64,000 bases of DNA from an uncultured Sphingomonadaceae bacterium. Its GTDB lineage: Bacteria > Pseudomonadota > Alphaproteobacteria > Sphingomonadales > Sphingomonadaceae. This document shows positions 7,632-16,477 of the stretch, piece after piece. Made by a program: the position numbers and the translations under genes. The notes under the pieces were generated by a model, which searched no databases, was not told the DNA's origin, and worked only from the letters and a program-made list of their open reading frames with translations. How positions within the stretch are numbered: the first letter of the stretch is position 1; each line of letters starts with the position of its first letter. The DNA lies in the NCBI GenBank assembly GCA_903871605.1, contig CAIQHF010000036.1, positions 62,001 through 126,000 of the forward strand. The letters are read 5' to 3'.

Positions 7632-7853
7632 ATGGACGACGATATCGAGCGGGCGGAGCGCGCCAAGCGCGGCAGCCCCTACCTCAACACAGCCCAGGCG
7701 GCCCATTATCTCGGCGTCTCGGTACGGCATCTCCAGATGCTGCGTGCGCGCGGCGAAGGGCCGATCCCGCGTCACCATTCGGCAATGACGCAATATCATA
7801 TCGACGACCTGCAGAGCTGGTCGCAATCGCGCGCGAAGGAGCCGCGCTCGTGA
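7632..7853 (+). CDS. RdfS/excisionase-like HTH protein (candidate recombination directionality factor)
   Basis: 73 aa from the ATG with a GGGGAG site. It contains a MerR/excisionase-type winged HTH: YLNTAQAAHYLGVSVRHLQM, then LRARGEGP. The gene lies directly upstream of traF and its stop overlaps the traF GTG (GTGA). The same order, rdfS-traF-…-rlxS, is known from the symbiosis ICEs of Mesorhizobium, where RdfS switches the integrase towards excision and drives transfer genes. Size, fold and position all agree, so this is the prime candidate for the ICE directionality factor. The other candidate is the HTH gene next to the integrase at 48548. Confidence 0.7.
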   Translation: MDDDIERAERAKRGSPYLNTAQAAHYLGVSVRHLQMLRARGEGPIPRHHSAMTQYHIDDLQSWSQSRAKEPRS

Positions 7854-8431
7854 CCCGCCGGCGCGATTCCGCAACCGATCTGCCGCTGATCCGGTGGGGC
7901 GAACAAATCCGTCGCGACAAGCAACGGGGACGAACTCTGAAACGGGCGCTGGCGATCAATTTCGGCTTGTGGCTGCTGATCATCAACATCGTCGTGCCGC
8001 CAGCACCGCGTTTCGTGTGGAACGCGAGCGCCAGTGCGCCGGTCGGGCTCTATATCGTGCATCCTGGCGCGCATATCACACCGGGTGACATCGTCATCGC
8101 CAAACTGCCTCTGGCGATGCGCAAACTGGCGGCGGACCGGCACTATCTGCCCAGAGGCGTCCCACTCGTGAAGCAGGTGGCAGCCGGCCCCGGCGACATC
8201 GTCTGCGCGTCGGCGACACGGATATTCGTCAACGGACTGTGGCTGGTATCGCGGCAGTCTGTCGATGCCGCCGGCCGACCAATGCCGTGGTGGAATGGCT
8301 GCCATATCCTCCATGACCGCGAGTATTTCCTCGTCATGCCGTCGGTGCCGACCTCGTTCGACGGCCGCTATTTCGGCATCACGCAGGCAAGCGATATCAT
8401 CGGCCGGGCGCGTCTCCTGTGGGCGCGCTAG
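7850..8431 (+). CDS. traF: Conjugative transfer signal peptidase TraF (S26 family)
   Basis: 193 aa. One membrane segment (residues about 32-52, ending LLIINIVVPP) precedes the catalytic-Ser motif SASAPVGLY, and the general-base Lys lies in PLVKQVAAGPGD. Both are typical of S26 peptidases of the TraF type. In RP4, TraF matures and cyclises the pilin TrbC. A trbC is present at 40021, so the substrate is in the same element. The GTG start overlaps the rdfS-like stop, and the 3' end overlaps the transglycosylase start by 13 bp, showing translational coupling. Confidence 0.9.
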   Translation: MTRRRDSATDLPLIRWGEQIRRDKQRGRTLKRALAINFGLWLLIINIVVPPAPRFVWNASASAPVGLYIVHPGAHITPGDIVIAKLPLAMRKLAADRHYLPRGVPLVKQVAAGPGDIVCASATRIFVNGLWLVSRQSVDAAGRPMPWWNGCHILHDREYFLVMPSVPTSFDGRYFGITQASDIIGRARLLWAR

Positions 8432-9027
8432 GTCTTCTGGGCGCGCTCGCGGTCGTGACAATCGGGGGCATGCCGCAGTCTGATCAGGTCGCGCGCTGGG
8501 GGCCGATGATTGCCGAGGCGTCGCAGCGTTTCGACATTCCCGTTGCCTGGATCATGCGCGTGATGGGTGCGGAAAGCGGGGGGCGAACGGCGCTCGCTGG
8601 CGTGCCGATCCGAAGTCGGGCCGGGGCGATTGGTCTCATGCAGCTGATGCCGTCAACCTGGGCTGACATGCGCCGAGCCTATGCCTTGGGGGCTGACCCA
8701 GATGATCCCCACGACAATATCGTCGCCGGCACCGCCTATCTCAGGCTCATGTACGACCGGTTCGGTTACCCAGGATTATTCGCCGCCTATAATGCCGGAC
8801 CGACACGCTATGCGGGCGCGCTGGCGACGGGCAAGCGTCTTCCCGACGAGACACTCGCCTATCTCGCGACCGTCACGGGAAAGCCACCGGCGACGCCTGC
8901 CGTCGAAAGGCTGGCGGCAATGCAGAGGCTGTTCGTTGTCCGCCACGATCAACAGCCGGCACCCAAGCCAGAAGCGGATCGTCCGGCTGCGCCGTCGCTA
9001 TTCGCTGTTGGGGGCGTCACGCCATGA
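8419..9027 (+). CDS. Lytic transglycosylase (SLT-type, conjugation-associated)
   Basis: 202 aa. A short hydrophobic N-terminus (GALGLLGALAVVTIGG) probably directs export. The soluble lytic transglycosylase fold follows, with the catalytic Glu in RVMGAESGG, then GAIGLMQLMPSTW and FAAYNAGP. It cleaves the glycan strands of peptidoglycan and so opens the wall locally for the type IV secretion channel. The GTG start is inside traF. The C-terminal Pro/Ala-rich tail is not conserved in the family. The same traF-transglycosylase-relaxase order is common in ICEs of this type. Confidence 0.88.
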   Translation: MGALGLLGALAVVTIGGMPQSDQVARWGPMIAEASQRFDIPVAWIMRVMGAESGGRTALAGVPIRSRAGAIGLMQLMPSTWADMRRAYALGADPDDPHDNIVAGTAYLRLMYDRFGYPGLFAAYNAGPTRYAGALATGKRLPDETLAYLATVTGKPPATPAVERLAAMQRLFVVRHDQQPAPKPEADRPAAPSLFAVGGVTP

Positions 9028-9068
9028 CTGCGAGCGTTGGAGGGGCTCGTCTCGAATGGGCCAAGTCT

Positions 9069-9198
9069 GACGGGCGGCGGGGCGGCTCTCAAGGCCCACG
9101 GGTGCCCCCCAATTTTCTGCGAAAATCGGTTCCCCCCATGTCCGCTGCGCGGCGCTTCGCTTCGCTGCGCGGCCCTGACAGCCGCCCCGCCGCCCGTC
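9069..9198 (+). other. oriT: Candidate oriT: large inverted repeat upstream of the relaxase
   Basis: A 19-bp perfect inverted repeat (arms 9069-9087 and 9180-9198, GACGGGCGGCGGGGCGGCT and its complement) encloses 92 bp. Inside are a smaller stem (ATTTTC-TGC-GAAAAT) bracketed by C-runs (GTGCCCCCC before, CCCCCC after) and a repeated GCTGCGCGG. The region is non-coding (the 9024 frame through it has no ribosome site) and lies between the traF/transglycosylase pair and the relaxase. That is where oriT sits in related ICEs. It could instead be a terminator/antiterminator structure. Confidence 0.45.
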
Positions 9199-9248
9199 GT
9201 CTGAGCTGTGTTCTCAATTCCGGGAACACAGGCACGAAGGACTTGGTG

Positions 9249-9620
9249 ATGGGAATGATTCAGACCGCGATTGGCGGTGGCGAAGCGGGTTCGGCGGACG
9301 CGGTGTCGGTATTGACCGCCGGGTTGGAGCAAGAGTTTGGGCGCGGTGCCGGACAGGCATTGGCGGAGGTGTTTCTGGCGGCGGAGGACACGGATTTTCA
9401 CTGGGATGCGCGGCTCTCGGAGCGATTTCTGGGCGCGTATCACAGCCAGGACGAAGAAGACTTCGAGCTCGATCGAGTCGCGATCGTCGGTCGACTGGAT
9501 GGTGTCTGGTTCACCGCGATCATCATCGTGGACGGCGAGGGACAGGCGCACGGAATGATCGCGCGCAGGGCATTTCGCAGCGAGAAAGCGGCGCGGGAGG
9601 CTTGGGCACATGCGCGGTGA
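9249..9620 (+). CDS. Conserved hypothetical protein upstream of the relaxase (123 aa)
   Basis: The ATG at 9249 has an AAGGA site. The longer frame from 9024 passes through the candidate oriT and was rejected as start. The product is acidic, with an aromatic cluster (FHWDARLSERFLGAYHSQDE) and no membrane segment. It sits between the transglycosylase and relaxase, as small genes often do in ICEs of this lineage, and may be a relaxosome or regulatory accessory, which is an inference from position only. Confidence 0.6.
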   Translation: MGMIQTAIGGGEAGSADAVSVLTAGLEQEFGRGAGQALAEVFLAAEDTDFHWDARLSERFLGAYHSQDEEDFELDRVAIVGRLDGVWFTAIIIVDGEGQAHGMIARRAFRSEKAAREAWAHAR

Positions 9621-9775
9621 AGGGCAGCAATCGTCGGAGGAGGGGCGGCACCGGTCAGGTGTCGCTTCTCCTTTTTTTGAGGCGGGGAAGGTGACGGAGA
9701 AGGGGGGTGGGGGAGTGCAAGATAAAAGCAGACCCTCGCAGGGCCTGCCAAGTGTCTGTCTGCACATCGTTTTTT

Positions 9776-9833
9776 CGCGAGACTCTGGGTTCGATCACGA
9801 GATTCTCGCGCTCGTGCCACAGAAATCCTGTGG
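9776..9833 (+). other. Inverted repeats just upstream of the relaxase
   Basis: In the 270-bp gap before the relaxase, CGCGAGA (9776-9782) pairs with TCTCGCG (9804-9810), and CCACAG (9817-9822) pairs with CTGTGG (9828-9833) across a 5-nt loop. Two inverted repeats next to a relaxase gene are either a second oriT candidate or its promoter/operator region. Confidence 0.35.
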
Positions 9834-9890
9834 TTTTCCCGCTGGATACTTGTGGTCCGACCGCCGATTTCCTGCGGCGAGGGCGCACTG

Positions 9891-11876
9891 ATGTCGGACG
9901 AAGACTTCGAGCCGCGGCTTGGCCGGCTTCGCTCCCGGGGGTCGGCCCGAGGCCGCAAATATCTCGGGCGCGTGGTCGCGGCAGCGGCGCGGGGCGGGGC
10001 GGCCACAGGCGTCGTCAAGCGCAGCTTCGATGGCAGCCGCATTGGCCGTGGCGCGAGCATGGGACGGCTGCTCTCCAGCCGGGATCGCCATGCCGGTCTG
10101 CGCGGCCGCCGCGTCGTCGTGAAGACCCGGCTTGTCAAGCTCGGCGCCAAGGGACTGTCGGGCGCTACCGCGCACCTGCGCTATATCCAGCGTGACGGGG
10201 TCACGCGCGAGGGCATGCCGGGCGCGCTATACTCGGCCGAACGCGACCAGGCCGACGGTGAGACCTTCCTCGAACGGCAAGCCGGCGACCGGCACCAGTT
10301 CCGCTTCATCGTCTCGGCGGAAGACGCCTCGGAATATGCCGATCTGAAGCCGCTCATCCGGCGACTGATGACCCAGGCCGAACAGGACCTCGGCACGAAG
10401 CTCGACTGGGTCGCCGTCGACCATTTCAACACCGGCCATCCGCATACCCACATCATGCTGCGCGGCGCGGATGAAACCGGTCGCGATCTGATCATCGCGC
10501 GCGAGTATATCTCGAACGGCCTTCGCGAGCGCGCGGCCGAGATCGTGAACCTCGATTTGGGACCAAGGACCGACCTTGAGATCAAGGCCCGGCTGCGCCA
10601 CGATATAACGGCCGAGCGGCTGACCACGATCGATCGCCGACTGCTCCGCGATCACGATGCGGACAACATCGTGATGTCCGCCGATCGCGATCCCTTCCAG
10701 CAATCGCTTCGGGCCGGCCGGCTGCAAAAGCTCGGGAACATGGGTCTGGCGGTCGATACCGGCGAAGGGCGATGGCAGCTCGCAGACGATCTGGAGGCGA
10801 CGCTGCGCGCCATCGGCGAACGTGGCGACATCATTCGGACGATGCAGCGCGACCTGACCGAGGCAATGCGGTCCCGACCCGGCGTCGACCAGCGCATATT
10901 CGACCCGTTGGACGACGCAAATCGGTCGCTCGTCGGGCGCGTGCTCAAGCGTGGGTTCGCCGACGAACATCGCGATCGCCACTACCTGCTGATCGATGGC
11001 GTCGATGGGCACACGCATTATGTCGATGGGGGGCGCGGCGACACGATCGAGCCGACACCGGAAGGAGCGATCGTCCGGGTGACGGTGAGACCGAACGGAA
11101 TTCGGGCTGCCGACCGTGCGATCGATGCCGTCGCACGCGCCAATGACGGTGTGTACTCGATCGACAATCATCTCCGGCACGACCCGACTGCCACCCAAGG
11201 TTTTGCCGAGACGTACGTTCGTCGCCTGGAAGCGATGCGGCGATTGACCGGTAGCGTCGAGCGGGAGCCCGACGGCAGCTGGCGGATCGCGGACGATCAC
11301 CTCGATCGCGCGGCCGCGTTCGAGAAGCGGCAGGCGCGCGACCATCCGGTCGTGATCGAGACCCTTTCCGTCACGCCGATCGAGCGCATGAGCCGCGCGG
11401 ATGCCGCGACCTGGCTCGATCGCTCGCTGGTCGGTGCAGTGGGCGGCAACGCAGAAGCGCCGATACGCGATGCCGGGTTTGGCCATGATGTTCGGACAGC
11501 GCAGGCGCTGCGCCGACATTGGCTTGTCGACCAGGGATTGGCCGATGAACAGGACGGCGCGATCCGCTATCGTGCCAACCTTCTTGGCGTCCTCCGGCGA
11601 CGCGAGTTGCTTCGCGTCGCCGGGCAGTTGTCCGATGAGCTTGGACTGGACTTCGCCGAAGCGAAGGCGGGCGAACGCATCGAGGGCATTTTGAAGCGCC
11701 GTGTTGATCTCATCAGCGGCCGCTTCGCGCTGATCGAGAAGGCCCACGAATTCACGCTCGTGCCCTGGCGTCCGACGTTGGAGCGGCAGCTTGGCAAGCC
11801 GGTCGGCGGCATCATGCGCGAAGGTGTCATTAGCTGGCAGATTGGGCGTGATCGACAAGGGCCGGCGATCTCATGA
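9891..11876 (+). CDS. Relaxase/mobilization nuclease, VirD2-like with DUF3363
   Basis: 661 aa from the ATG with GAGGG upstream. The N-terminal 270 residues form the relaxase domain. The metal-binding three-His motif reads HFNTGHPHTHIML (H178, H183, H185, H187), and a Tyr-containing block (HLRYIQRDGV) upstream supplies the candidate nicking Tyr. The long C-terminal part is DUF3363-like and includes repeated winged-helix-like blocks. The enzyme nicks oriT, stays covalently bound to the 5' end and is delivered by TraG (36583). It is the last backbone gene before the cargo region, and the Trb genes resume 24.7 kb downstream. Confidence 0.93.
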   Translation: MSDEDFEPRLGRLRSRGSARGRKYLGRVVAAAARGGAATGVVKRSFDGSRIGRGASMGRLLSSRDRHAGLRGRRVVVKTRLVKLGAKGLSGATAHLRYIQRDGVTREGMPGALYSAERDQADGETFLERQAGDRHQFRFIVSAEDASEYADLKPLIRRLMTQAEQDLGTKLDWVAVDHFNTGHPHTHIMLRGADETGRDLIIAREYISNGLRERAAEIVNLDLGPRTDLEIKARLRHDITAERLTTIDRRLLRDHDADNIVMSADRDPFQQSLRAGRLQKLGNMGLAVDTGEGRWQLADDLEATLRAIGERGDIIRTMQRDLTEAMRSRPGVDQRIFDPLDDANRSLVGRVLKRGFADEHRDRHYLLIDGVDGHTHYVDGGRGDTIEPTPEGAIVRVTVRPNGIRAADRAIDAVARANDGVYSIDNHLRHDPTATQGFAETYVRRLEAMRRLTGSVEREPDGSWRIADDHLDRAAAFEKRQARDHPVVIETLSVTPIERMSRADAATWLDRSLVGAVGGNAEAPIRDAGFGHDVRTAQALRRHWLVDQGLADEQDGAIRYRANLLGVLRRRELLRVAGQLSDELGLDFAEAKAGERIEGILKRRVDLISGRFALIEKAHEFTLVPWRPTLERQLGKPVGGIMREGVISWQIGRDRQGPAIS

Positions 11877-12015
11877 TCGTGACAGTGATTGCCGTGCTGG
11901 CTTAAGACGAGGCGCTTTGAGAACGCCGGCACCGGCGGGCGCTCTAGAGGCTTATGGACTTCGTCGCCGGCGCTGATGCATTCCTGCCTTCCGGTGGGCT
12001 GACGACCCCGTTAAG

Positions 12016-12720
12016 ATGGCCAAGGGTGTATTGGGGGTTCGTGTGACTGATTTTGGACAAACGCCGTTCGGCGCCGCGGAATTCGCCGAGAACCCGGAGC
12101 CGCGCTGCCCGTGTCTCCTGCTTCTCGACACGTCGATGTCGATGAGCGGAGCGCGAATCGAGGAGCTGAACGCGGGGCTGGCGGCGTTCAAGGACGAGCT
12201 CGCGACGGACACGCTGGCGGCCAAGCGCGTCGAGGTCGCCGTGGTCACGTTCGGCCCGGTCCAGGTCGTGTCGGACTTCACGACGGTGACGAGCTTCTAC
12301 CCGCCGGTGTTGCGGCCCGAGGGCGCGACGCCGATGGGCGAGGCGGTCCAGATGGGCATCGAGCTGCTGCGTCGGCGCAAGGCGGAATACAAGGCGAACG
12401 GCGTCGCCTACTATCGTCCGTGGGTGTTCCTGATTACCGATGGCGGGCCCACGGATTCGGTCGTTGCCGCGACCGCGACGATCGCGGCGGGCGAGGCGGC
12501 CAAGGAGTTCATGTTCTACGCGGTTGGCGTCGAGGATGCCGACATGGGGGTGTTGGCCAAGATCGCGACGCGCGCGCCGCTCAAGCTCCGGGGCCTTGCG
12601 TTCAAGGAGCTGTTCGCCTGGCTGTCGGCATCGTTGAGCTCGGTGTCGAAGTCCAACCCGGGAGAGCCGGTGCCGCTATCGAATCCGACTGCGCCGGATG
12701 GCTGGGCGGTGGCCGGCTGA
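12016..12720 (+). CDS. TerY-like vWA domain protein (TerY-P triad, gene 1)
   Basis: 234 aa, almost entirely one von Willebrand A domain. The MIDAS residues are D38-T-S40-M-S42 ([12 protein letters not shown]), the downstream Thr (EGATPMGEA) and Asp ([10 protein letters not shown]). The opening [13 protein letters not shown] is characteristic of TerY. No signal peptide is present, so the protein is cytoplasmic. It is followed 1 bp later by a PP2C gene and then a kinase, the order of the TerY-P triad described in Ter-linked stress systems by Aravind and colleagues. The likely role is metal-dependent scaffolding of the kinase/phosphatase pair. The start could also be the GTG at 12043, which has a GGGGG box. 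Confidence 0.88.
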   Translation: MAKGVLGVRVTDFGQTPFGAAEFAENPEPRCPCLLLLDTSMSMSGARIEELNAGLAAFKDELATDTLAAKRVEVAVVTFGPVQVVSDFTTVTSFYPPVLRPEGATPMGEAVQMGIELLRRRKAEYKANGVAYYRPWVFLITDGGPTDSVVAATATIAAGEAAKEFMFYAVGVEDADMGVLAKIATRAPLKLRGLAFKELFAWLSASLSSVSKSNPGEPVPLSNPTAPDGWAVAG

Positions 12721-12721
12721 C

Positions 12722-13480
12722 GTGGGACTCTGGGCCTGGGCGGGAGCCTCCTGCCGGGGCGTGTCGCACGTCAGATCGGACACGAGGAAGCAGGATGCGT
12801 TCAGCAGCTTCGCGGTGCACGAAGGTTCGACGCTGATCGCCATCGTGTCCGATGGGGCTGGCAGTTCCACGCATGGCGGGGAAGGGGCGTCGCTCATATG
12901 CCGAACGCTGGCGACGAGCCTGCGCGGCCATTTTGCCTCCGCCGAGGCTTTTCCGTCGGACGATGATCTCTGGCATTGGTTGGATGCGGCGCGCGACCGG
13001 ATAGGTGTCGCCGCGGAGCGCCGGGGGCTGGCGATGCGCGACTTCGCCGCGACGGTGGTCGTCACCATCACGGACGGGTCGCAGACGCTCGTCGCGCATG
13101 TCGGCGACGGCTGCTCGGTCGCGCGCGAGAGGGAGAGCGGCTACTGGCGCTCCCTGAGCTGGCCGGCGCAGGGGCAATATGCCTCGACGACTTTCTTCGT
13201 CACCGACGAGCCCGAGGTCCAGCTGCGCATCGGACGGTGCGATGTCGCTATCGACGCGGTCGCGAGCTTCACCGATGGCATCGAGCGTCTGGCGCTCGAC
13301 TTCGGCGCCGAGCGGCCGCACCAGCCTTTTTTCCGCGGCATCATCAAACCCTTGGAGGAGCGCTCTGAGACCGGGACCGATCGTGCTCTTTCTCCCAAGC
13401 TTGCCGCCTATCTCGACAGCGCAGTGATCAACGAGCGCACCGACGACGACAAGACGCTGGTTCTCGCCGTCCTGCGATGA
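12722..13480 (+). CDS. PP2C-family protein phosphatase (TerY-P triad, gene 2)
   Basis: 252 aa from the GTG at 12722, one base after the vWA stop. PP2C metal-site motifs are visible: IVSDGAGSSTHGGEGA (the DGxGG-like first metal site), VAHVGDGCSV (GDSR/GDGR-type) and ASFTDGIERL, with a final Asp in ERTDDDKTLV. It should remove Ser/Thr phosphates placed by the kinase downstream. The RKQDAF sequence near the N-terminus is also typical of the family. The stop overlaps the kinase start (ATGA), so the triad is translationally coupled. Confidence 0.88.
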   Translation: MGLWAWAGASCRGVSHVRSDTRKQDAFSSFAVHEGSTLIAIVSDGAGSSTHGGEGASLICRTLATSLRGHFASAEAFPSDDDLWHWLDAARDRIGVAAERRGLAMRDFAATVVVTITDGSQTLVAHVGDGCSVARERESGYWRSLSWPAQGQYASTTFFVTDEPEVQLRIGRCDVAIDAVASFTDGIERLALDFGAERPHQPFFRGIIKPLEERSETGTDRALSPKLAAYLDSAVINERTDDDKTLVLAVLR

Positions 13481-16446
13481 GCCCGCCGCCGCTCTTCGTG
13501 GGAAGTCGTCCCCTCCGGGTTGGGCCACGCGTCGGCAAGGGCGGGGAAGGCGAGGTCTACTCCATCGATGACGCGGCGGGCCAGGCGGTCAAGTTCTACA
13601 CGGTCGCCGACGTGCTCGATCGGCAGTCGAAGATCGCCGCGATGATCCGGGCGGGCCTCGCCCGCGACAGCAGTCTGGTCGCCTTTCCCAGCGAGATGGT
13701 GATGGACGCTAACGGCCGCTTCGCGGGCTTCTTGATGAAGCTCGTGAGCGGCCACCAGCCGATCCACCACCTCTATTCGCCGCTAGACCGGAAGCAGCAT
13801 TTTCCCGGCGCCGACTACCGCTTCCTGATCCACACGGCCCAGAACGTCGCCCGCGCGCTGGCCGACGTCCACTCCCGCAACTGCGTCATCGGCGACATCA
13901 ACCACAGCTCGCTGCTGGTCTCCGATCGCGCGATCGTGGCTCTGATCGACGCCGACAGCTTCCAGGTCAGCGAGGGTGGAACGCAGTATCTCTGCAAGGT
14001 CGGCGTGCCCGAATACACGCCCCCGGAACTGCAGGGCCAGAGCCTGGCGGGTGTGACGCGGACGCCGAATCATGATGCCTTCGGCATCGCAGTGATCATC
14101 TTCCAGCTGCTGTTCATGGGCCGCCATCCGTTCGTCGGCAGCTACCAGGCGGCGGGCGAGATGCCGATGGAGAAGGCGATCGCGGAATACCGCTTCGCCT
14201 ATTCGCTGAAGCGCGCGGTCGGCATGCAGCCTCCGCCGGGGACGGCGCTTCTCTCGGATTTCCCCGCGCCGATCATGCAGGCGTTCGAGACCGCGTTCGA
14301 TCAGGGGACGACGCGACCGAGCGCTGCCGAATGGGTGTCGCTGCTCGAGCGCTTCGAGACGCAGTTGAGGCGGTGTGGCGACAACGAGCTCCACTACTAT
14401 TCGGCGACGGCGCCGGCCTGCCCATGGTGCCGTATGGAGAAGGCGATCAATGGCCTCGTCCTCTTCCTCCCGGGATTGCCGCCACAGTCGGCGTCGGCCA
14501 CCGCGCCGCTGACCGGCGCCTTCGATCTCCGCACCGTGTGGGCGGCGATCGAGGCGGTGCAACTGCCGCCGGCGACACCGCCGGATCCGCTGCTGCCGGA
14601 CCTGAGCGTGGCACCGTCGGACGCCGCCGTCACGGCGGCCGGCAAGGTGACGACAAGACGCGGCTGGGCCATCGCTTTCGTGGCGGGCGGGATCGTCGGC
14701 ATCGCCACCGCACCGGCGCTGACCATCCTTTGGCTTGGTCTCGGCGCGGTCGGCCTGTTCATGTTGTTCGGGACGCCGAAGTCGGCCGACGTCTATCGGA
14801 AGCGCCTGGCGCAGGCCGAGACCCAGTGGGCCCAGGCGCTGACGGACTGGGATCGTCGGTGCGGGGCGCCGGAGGTCTTTGCCAACAAGCAATTGCTGAC
14901 GGATGCGCACAGGCAACTTCAGGCGCTCCCGAACGATCTTCGCGCGCAGCTGGCGAACTACGATGCGCATCGCCGCGACTTCCAGTTGAAGTCGTTCCTC
15001 GAGAACCACCACATCGGCGCCGCGAAGATCCGGGGCATCGGCCCGAACCTCACGGCGGCCCTGGCTTCATGGGGTATCGATAGCGCGTTCAACGTCACAT
15101 ATTCGGGCGTGCTCCGGATAGACGGGTTCGGCCCCAGCAAGGCGAAGGCGCTCGAGACCTGGCGACGTGGAATCGAGGCCCGGTTCGTCTATGATCCCCG
15201 CCCCAACCCCACCGATGCCCGCGAGAGGGATCGCATCAACCGCGAGGCCGCGCAGAAGGGGGAGCAGCTTCGCAATCGGCTGAGCCGCGGCCCCCAGGAG
15301 CTGCGCACGGGATCGCAGACGGTGCTGATGCGGTGGCGGACGGTCGACCAGCCCATCGTCCGGATGCATGCCGGACTTCTCCAGGCGCAGGTCGACAACG
15401 ACATCGTCAATCCGACGATCGGTGGCCGCCTGAAGCGGATGAGCTCGCTCGCCTGGGCGATCTTGGTACTCGCCGTTCTGGCGATCGTCGTTGGCATTGC
15501 CAACATGCCGACGCGCCGGCTCTCGGCGCCGGTGGTCCAGGCTCCGCCGCAGGCGCAGGCGGCGATGGAGCAATACGATCCGCCGCGCGGCTTCGTCGTC
15601 GCACCGAAGGGCAGGATCGGCGCCGTGAACGCGCGCGAGGCGCCTGACGGCGACGCCGTCGTCGAGCATCTTCAGAGAGGGACGAGCGTTGCCGCCATCG
15701 GCCGGTCGACCGCGCCCGACGGCAGCGGCTGGATCGCCTTCGCCGGTCCGGATGGAAGGACCCTATTCGTCTCGGAGAAGGTTCTGAAGCCGGCCGGCGC
15801 GGCGGCAGCGGCGGCATGCGACGGGAAGACGGGGCTCGCGCAGGCGCTCTGCGGCGATACGGCGCTGCGCAAGCTCGACGACCAGATCGGCGGTTCATAC
15901 AGGAGGCTCAGGGCCAGCCTTTCCGGAGAGGAGCGACTGAGGCTGATCGACGGTCAGCGGGACTGGATCGCGAAGCGCGATGCGTGCGCATCTGCCGCGG
16001 ATGCGGCGACCTGCCTTCCGGATGCATATCGACGGCGCCTGTCGGAGCTAACGGGATTTTCGGCAGGCGCGGCCGCTCCGGACGCCGCGGCGCCATCACC
16101 GGATCCGACGTCGGCCACGCCGGCGCCATCCTACCCGATGCAATTGCTCCAGTCGGCACCACGCCCGAAAGGAAGCCCTGGAGACTGGATCACGTCCGAC
16201 GACTATCCGCCTGCAGCCTTGCGGGCTAGCGAGTCCGGCCGGGTGACCGTCACCCTGCATGTCTCGCAGGCGGGAAGCGTGGACGGTTGCGACGTCACCC
16301 AGTCGAGCGGCTTCGCCGATCTCGATCAGGCGACGTGCAGGCTCATGATGCGTCGCGCACGGTTCAGCCCGGCGCGCGATCCATCCGGGCAGACTTTTGC
16401 CGGATCCTGGACGAATTCGGTGGCGTGGAATTTGCCGGGTCAATGA
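13477..16446 (+). CDS. Membrane-spanning TerY-P kinase with HhH, SH3, LprI-like and TonB-C-like modules
   Basis: 989 aa. Kinase residues: GKGGEGEV (20-27), Lys39 in AVKF, catalytic Asp140 in GDINHSSLL and DADSF (158-162). The position of the catalytic Asn (Asp+5) is Ser145. A CPWC knuckle follows near residue 312. A two-helix membrane hairpin (about 398-432) leads to a Trp/Leu-rich helical stretch and a helix-hairpin-helix (RGIGPNLTAAL, then IDGFGPSKAKAL), as in other TerY-P kinases. A third membrane segment (about 658-676) is followed by an SH3-like part (700-765), an LprI/DUF1311-like part (780-860) and a TonB-C-like domain (905-989). This topology would put kinase and HhH inside and the last three modules in the periplasm. 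The tail is unusual for this family. Confidence 0.85.
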   Translation: MSPPPLFVGSRPLRVGPRVGKGGEGEVYSIDDAAGQAVKFYTVADVLDRQSKIAAMIRAGLARDSSLVAFPSEMVMDANGRFAGFLMKLVSGHQPIHHLYSPLDRKQHFPGADYRFLIHTAQNVARALADVHSRNCVIGDINHSSLLVSDRAIVALIDADSFQVSEGGTQYLCKVGVPEYTPPELQGQSLAGVTRTPNHDAFGIAVIIFQLLFMGRHPFVGSYQAAGEMPMEKAIAEYRFAYSLKRAVGMQPPPGTALLSDFPAPIMQAFETAFDQGTTRPSAAEWVSLLERFETQLRRCGDNELHYYSATAPACPWCRMEKAINGLVLFLPGLPPQSASATAPLTGAFDLRTVWAAIEAVQLPPATPPDPLLPDLSVAPSDAAVTAAGKVTTRRGWAIAFVAGGIVGIATAPALTILWLGLGAVGLFMLFGTPKSADVYRKRLAQAETQWAQALTDWDRRCGAPEVFANKQLLTDAHRQLQALPNDLRAQLANYDAHRRDFQLKSFLENHHIGAAKIRGIGPNLTAALASWGIDSAFNVTYSGVLRIDGFGPSKAKALETWRRGIEARFVYDPRPNPTDARERDRINREAAQKGEQLRNRLSRGPQELRTGSQTVLMRWRTVDQPIVRMHAGLLQAQVDNDIVNPTIGGRLKRMSSLAWAILVLAVLAIVVGIANMPTRRLSAPVVQAPPQAQAAMEQYDPPRGFVVAPKGRIGAVNAREAPDGDAVVEHLQRGTSVAAIGRSTAPDGSGWIAFAGPDGRTLFVSEKVLKPAGAAAAAACDGKTGLAQALCGDTALRKLDDQIGGSYRRLRASLSGEERLRLIDGQRDWIAKRDACASAADAATCLPDAYRRRLSELTGFSAGAAAPDAAAPSPDPTSATPAPSYPMQLLQSAPRPKGSPGDWITSDDYPPAALRASESGRVTVTLHVSQAGSVDGCDVTQSSGFADLDQATCRLMMRRARFSPARDPSGQTFAGSWTNSVAWNLPGQ

Positions 16447-16477
16447 TCATGGGCGACCGTCGGACCCCGCGCCGATG

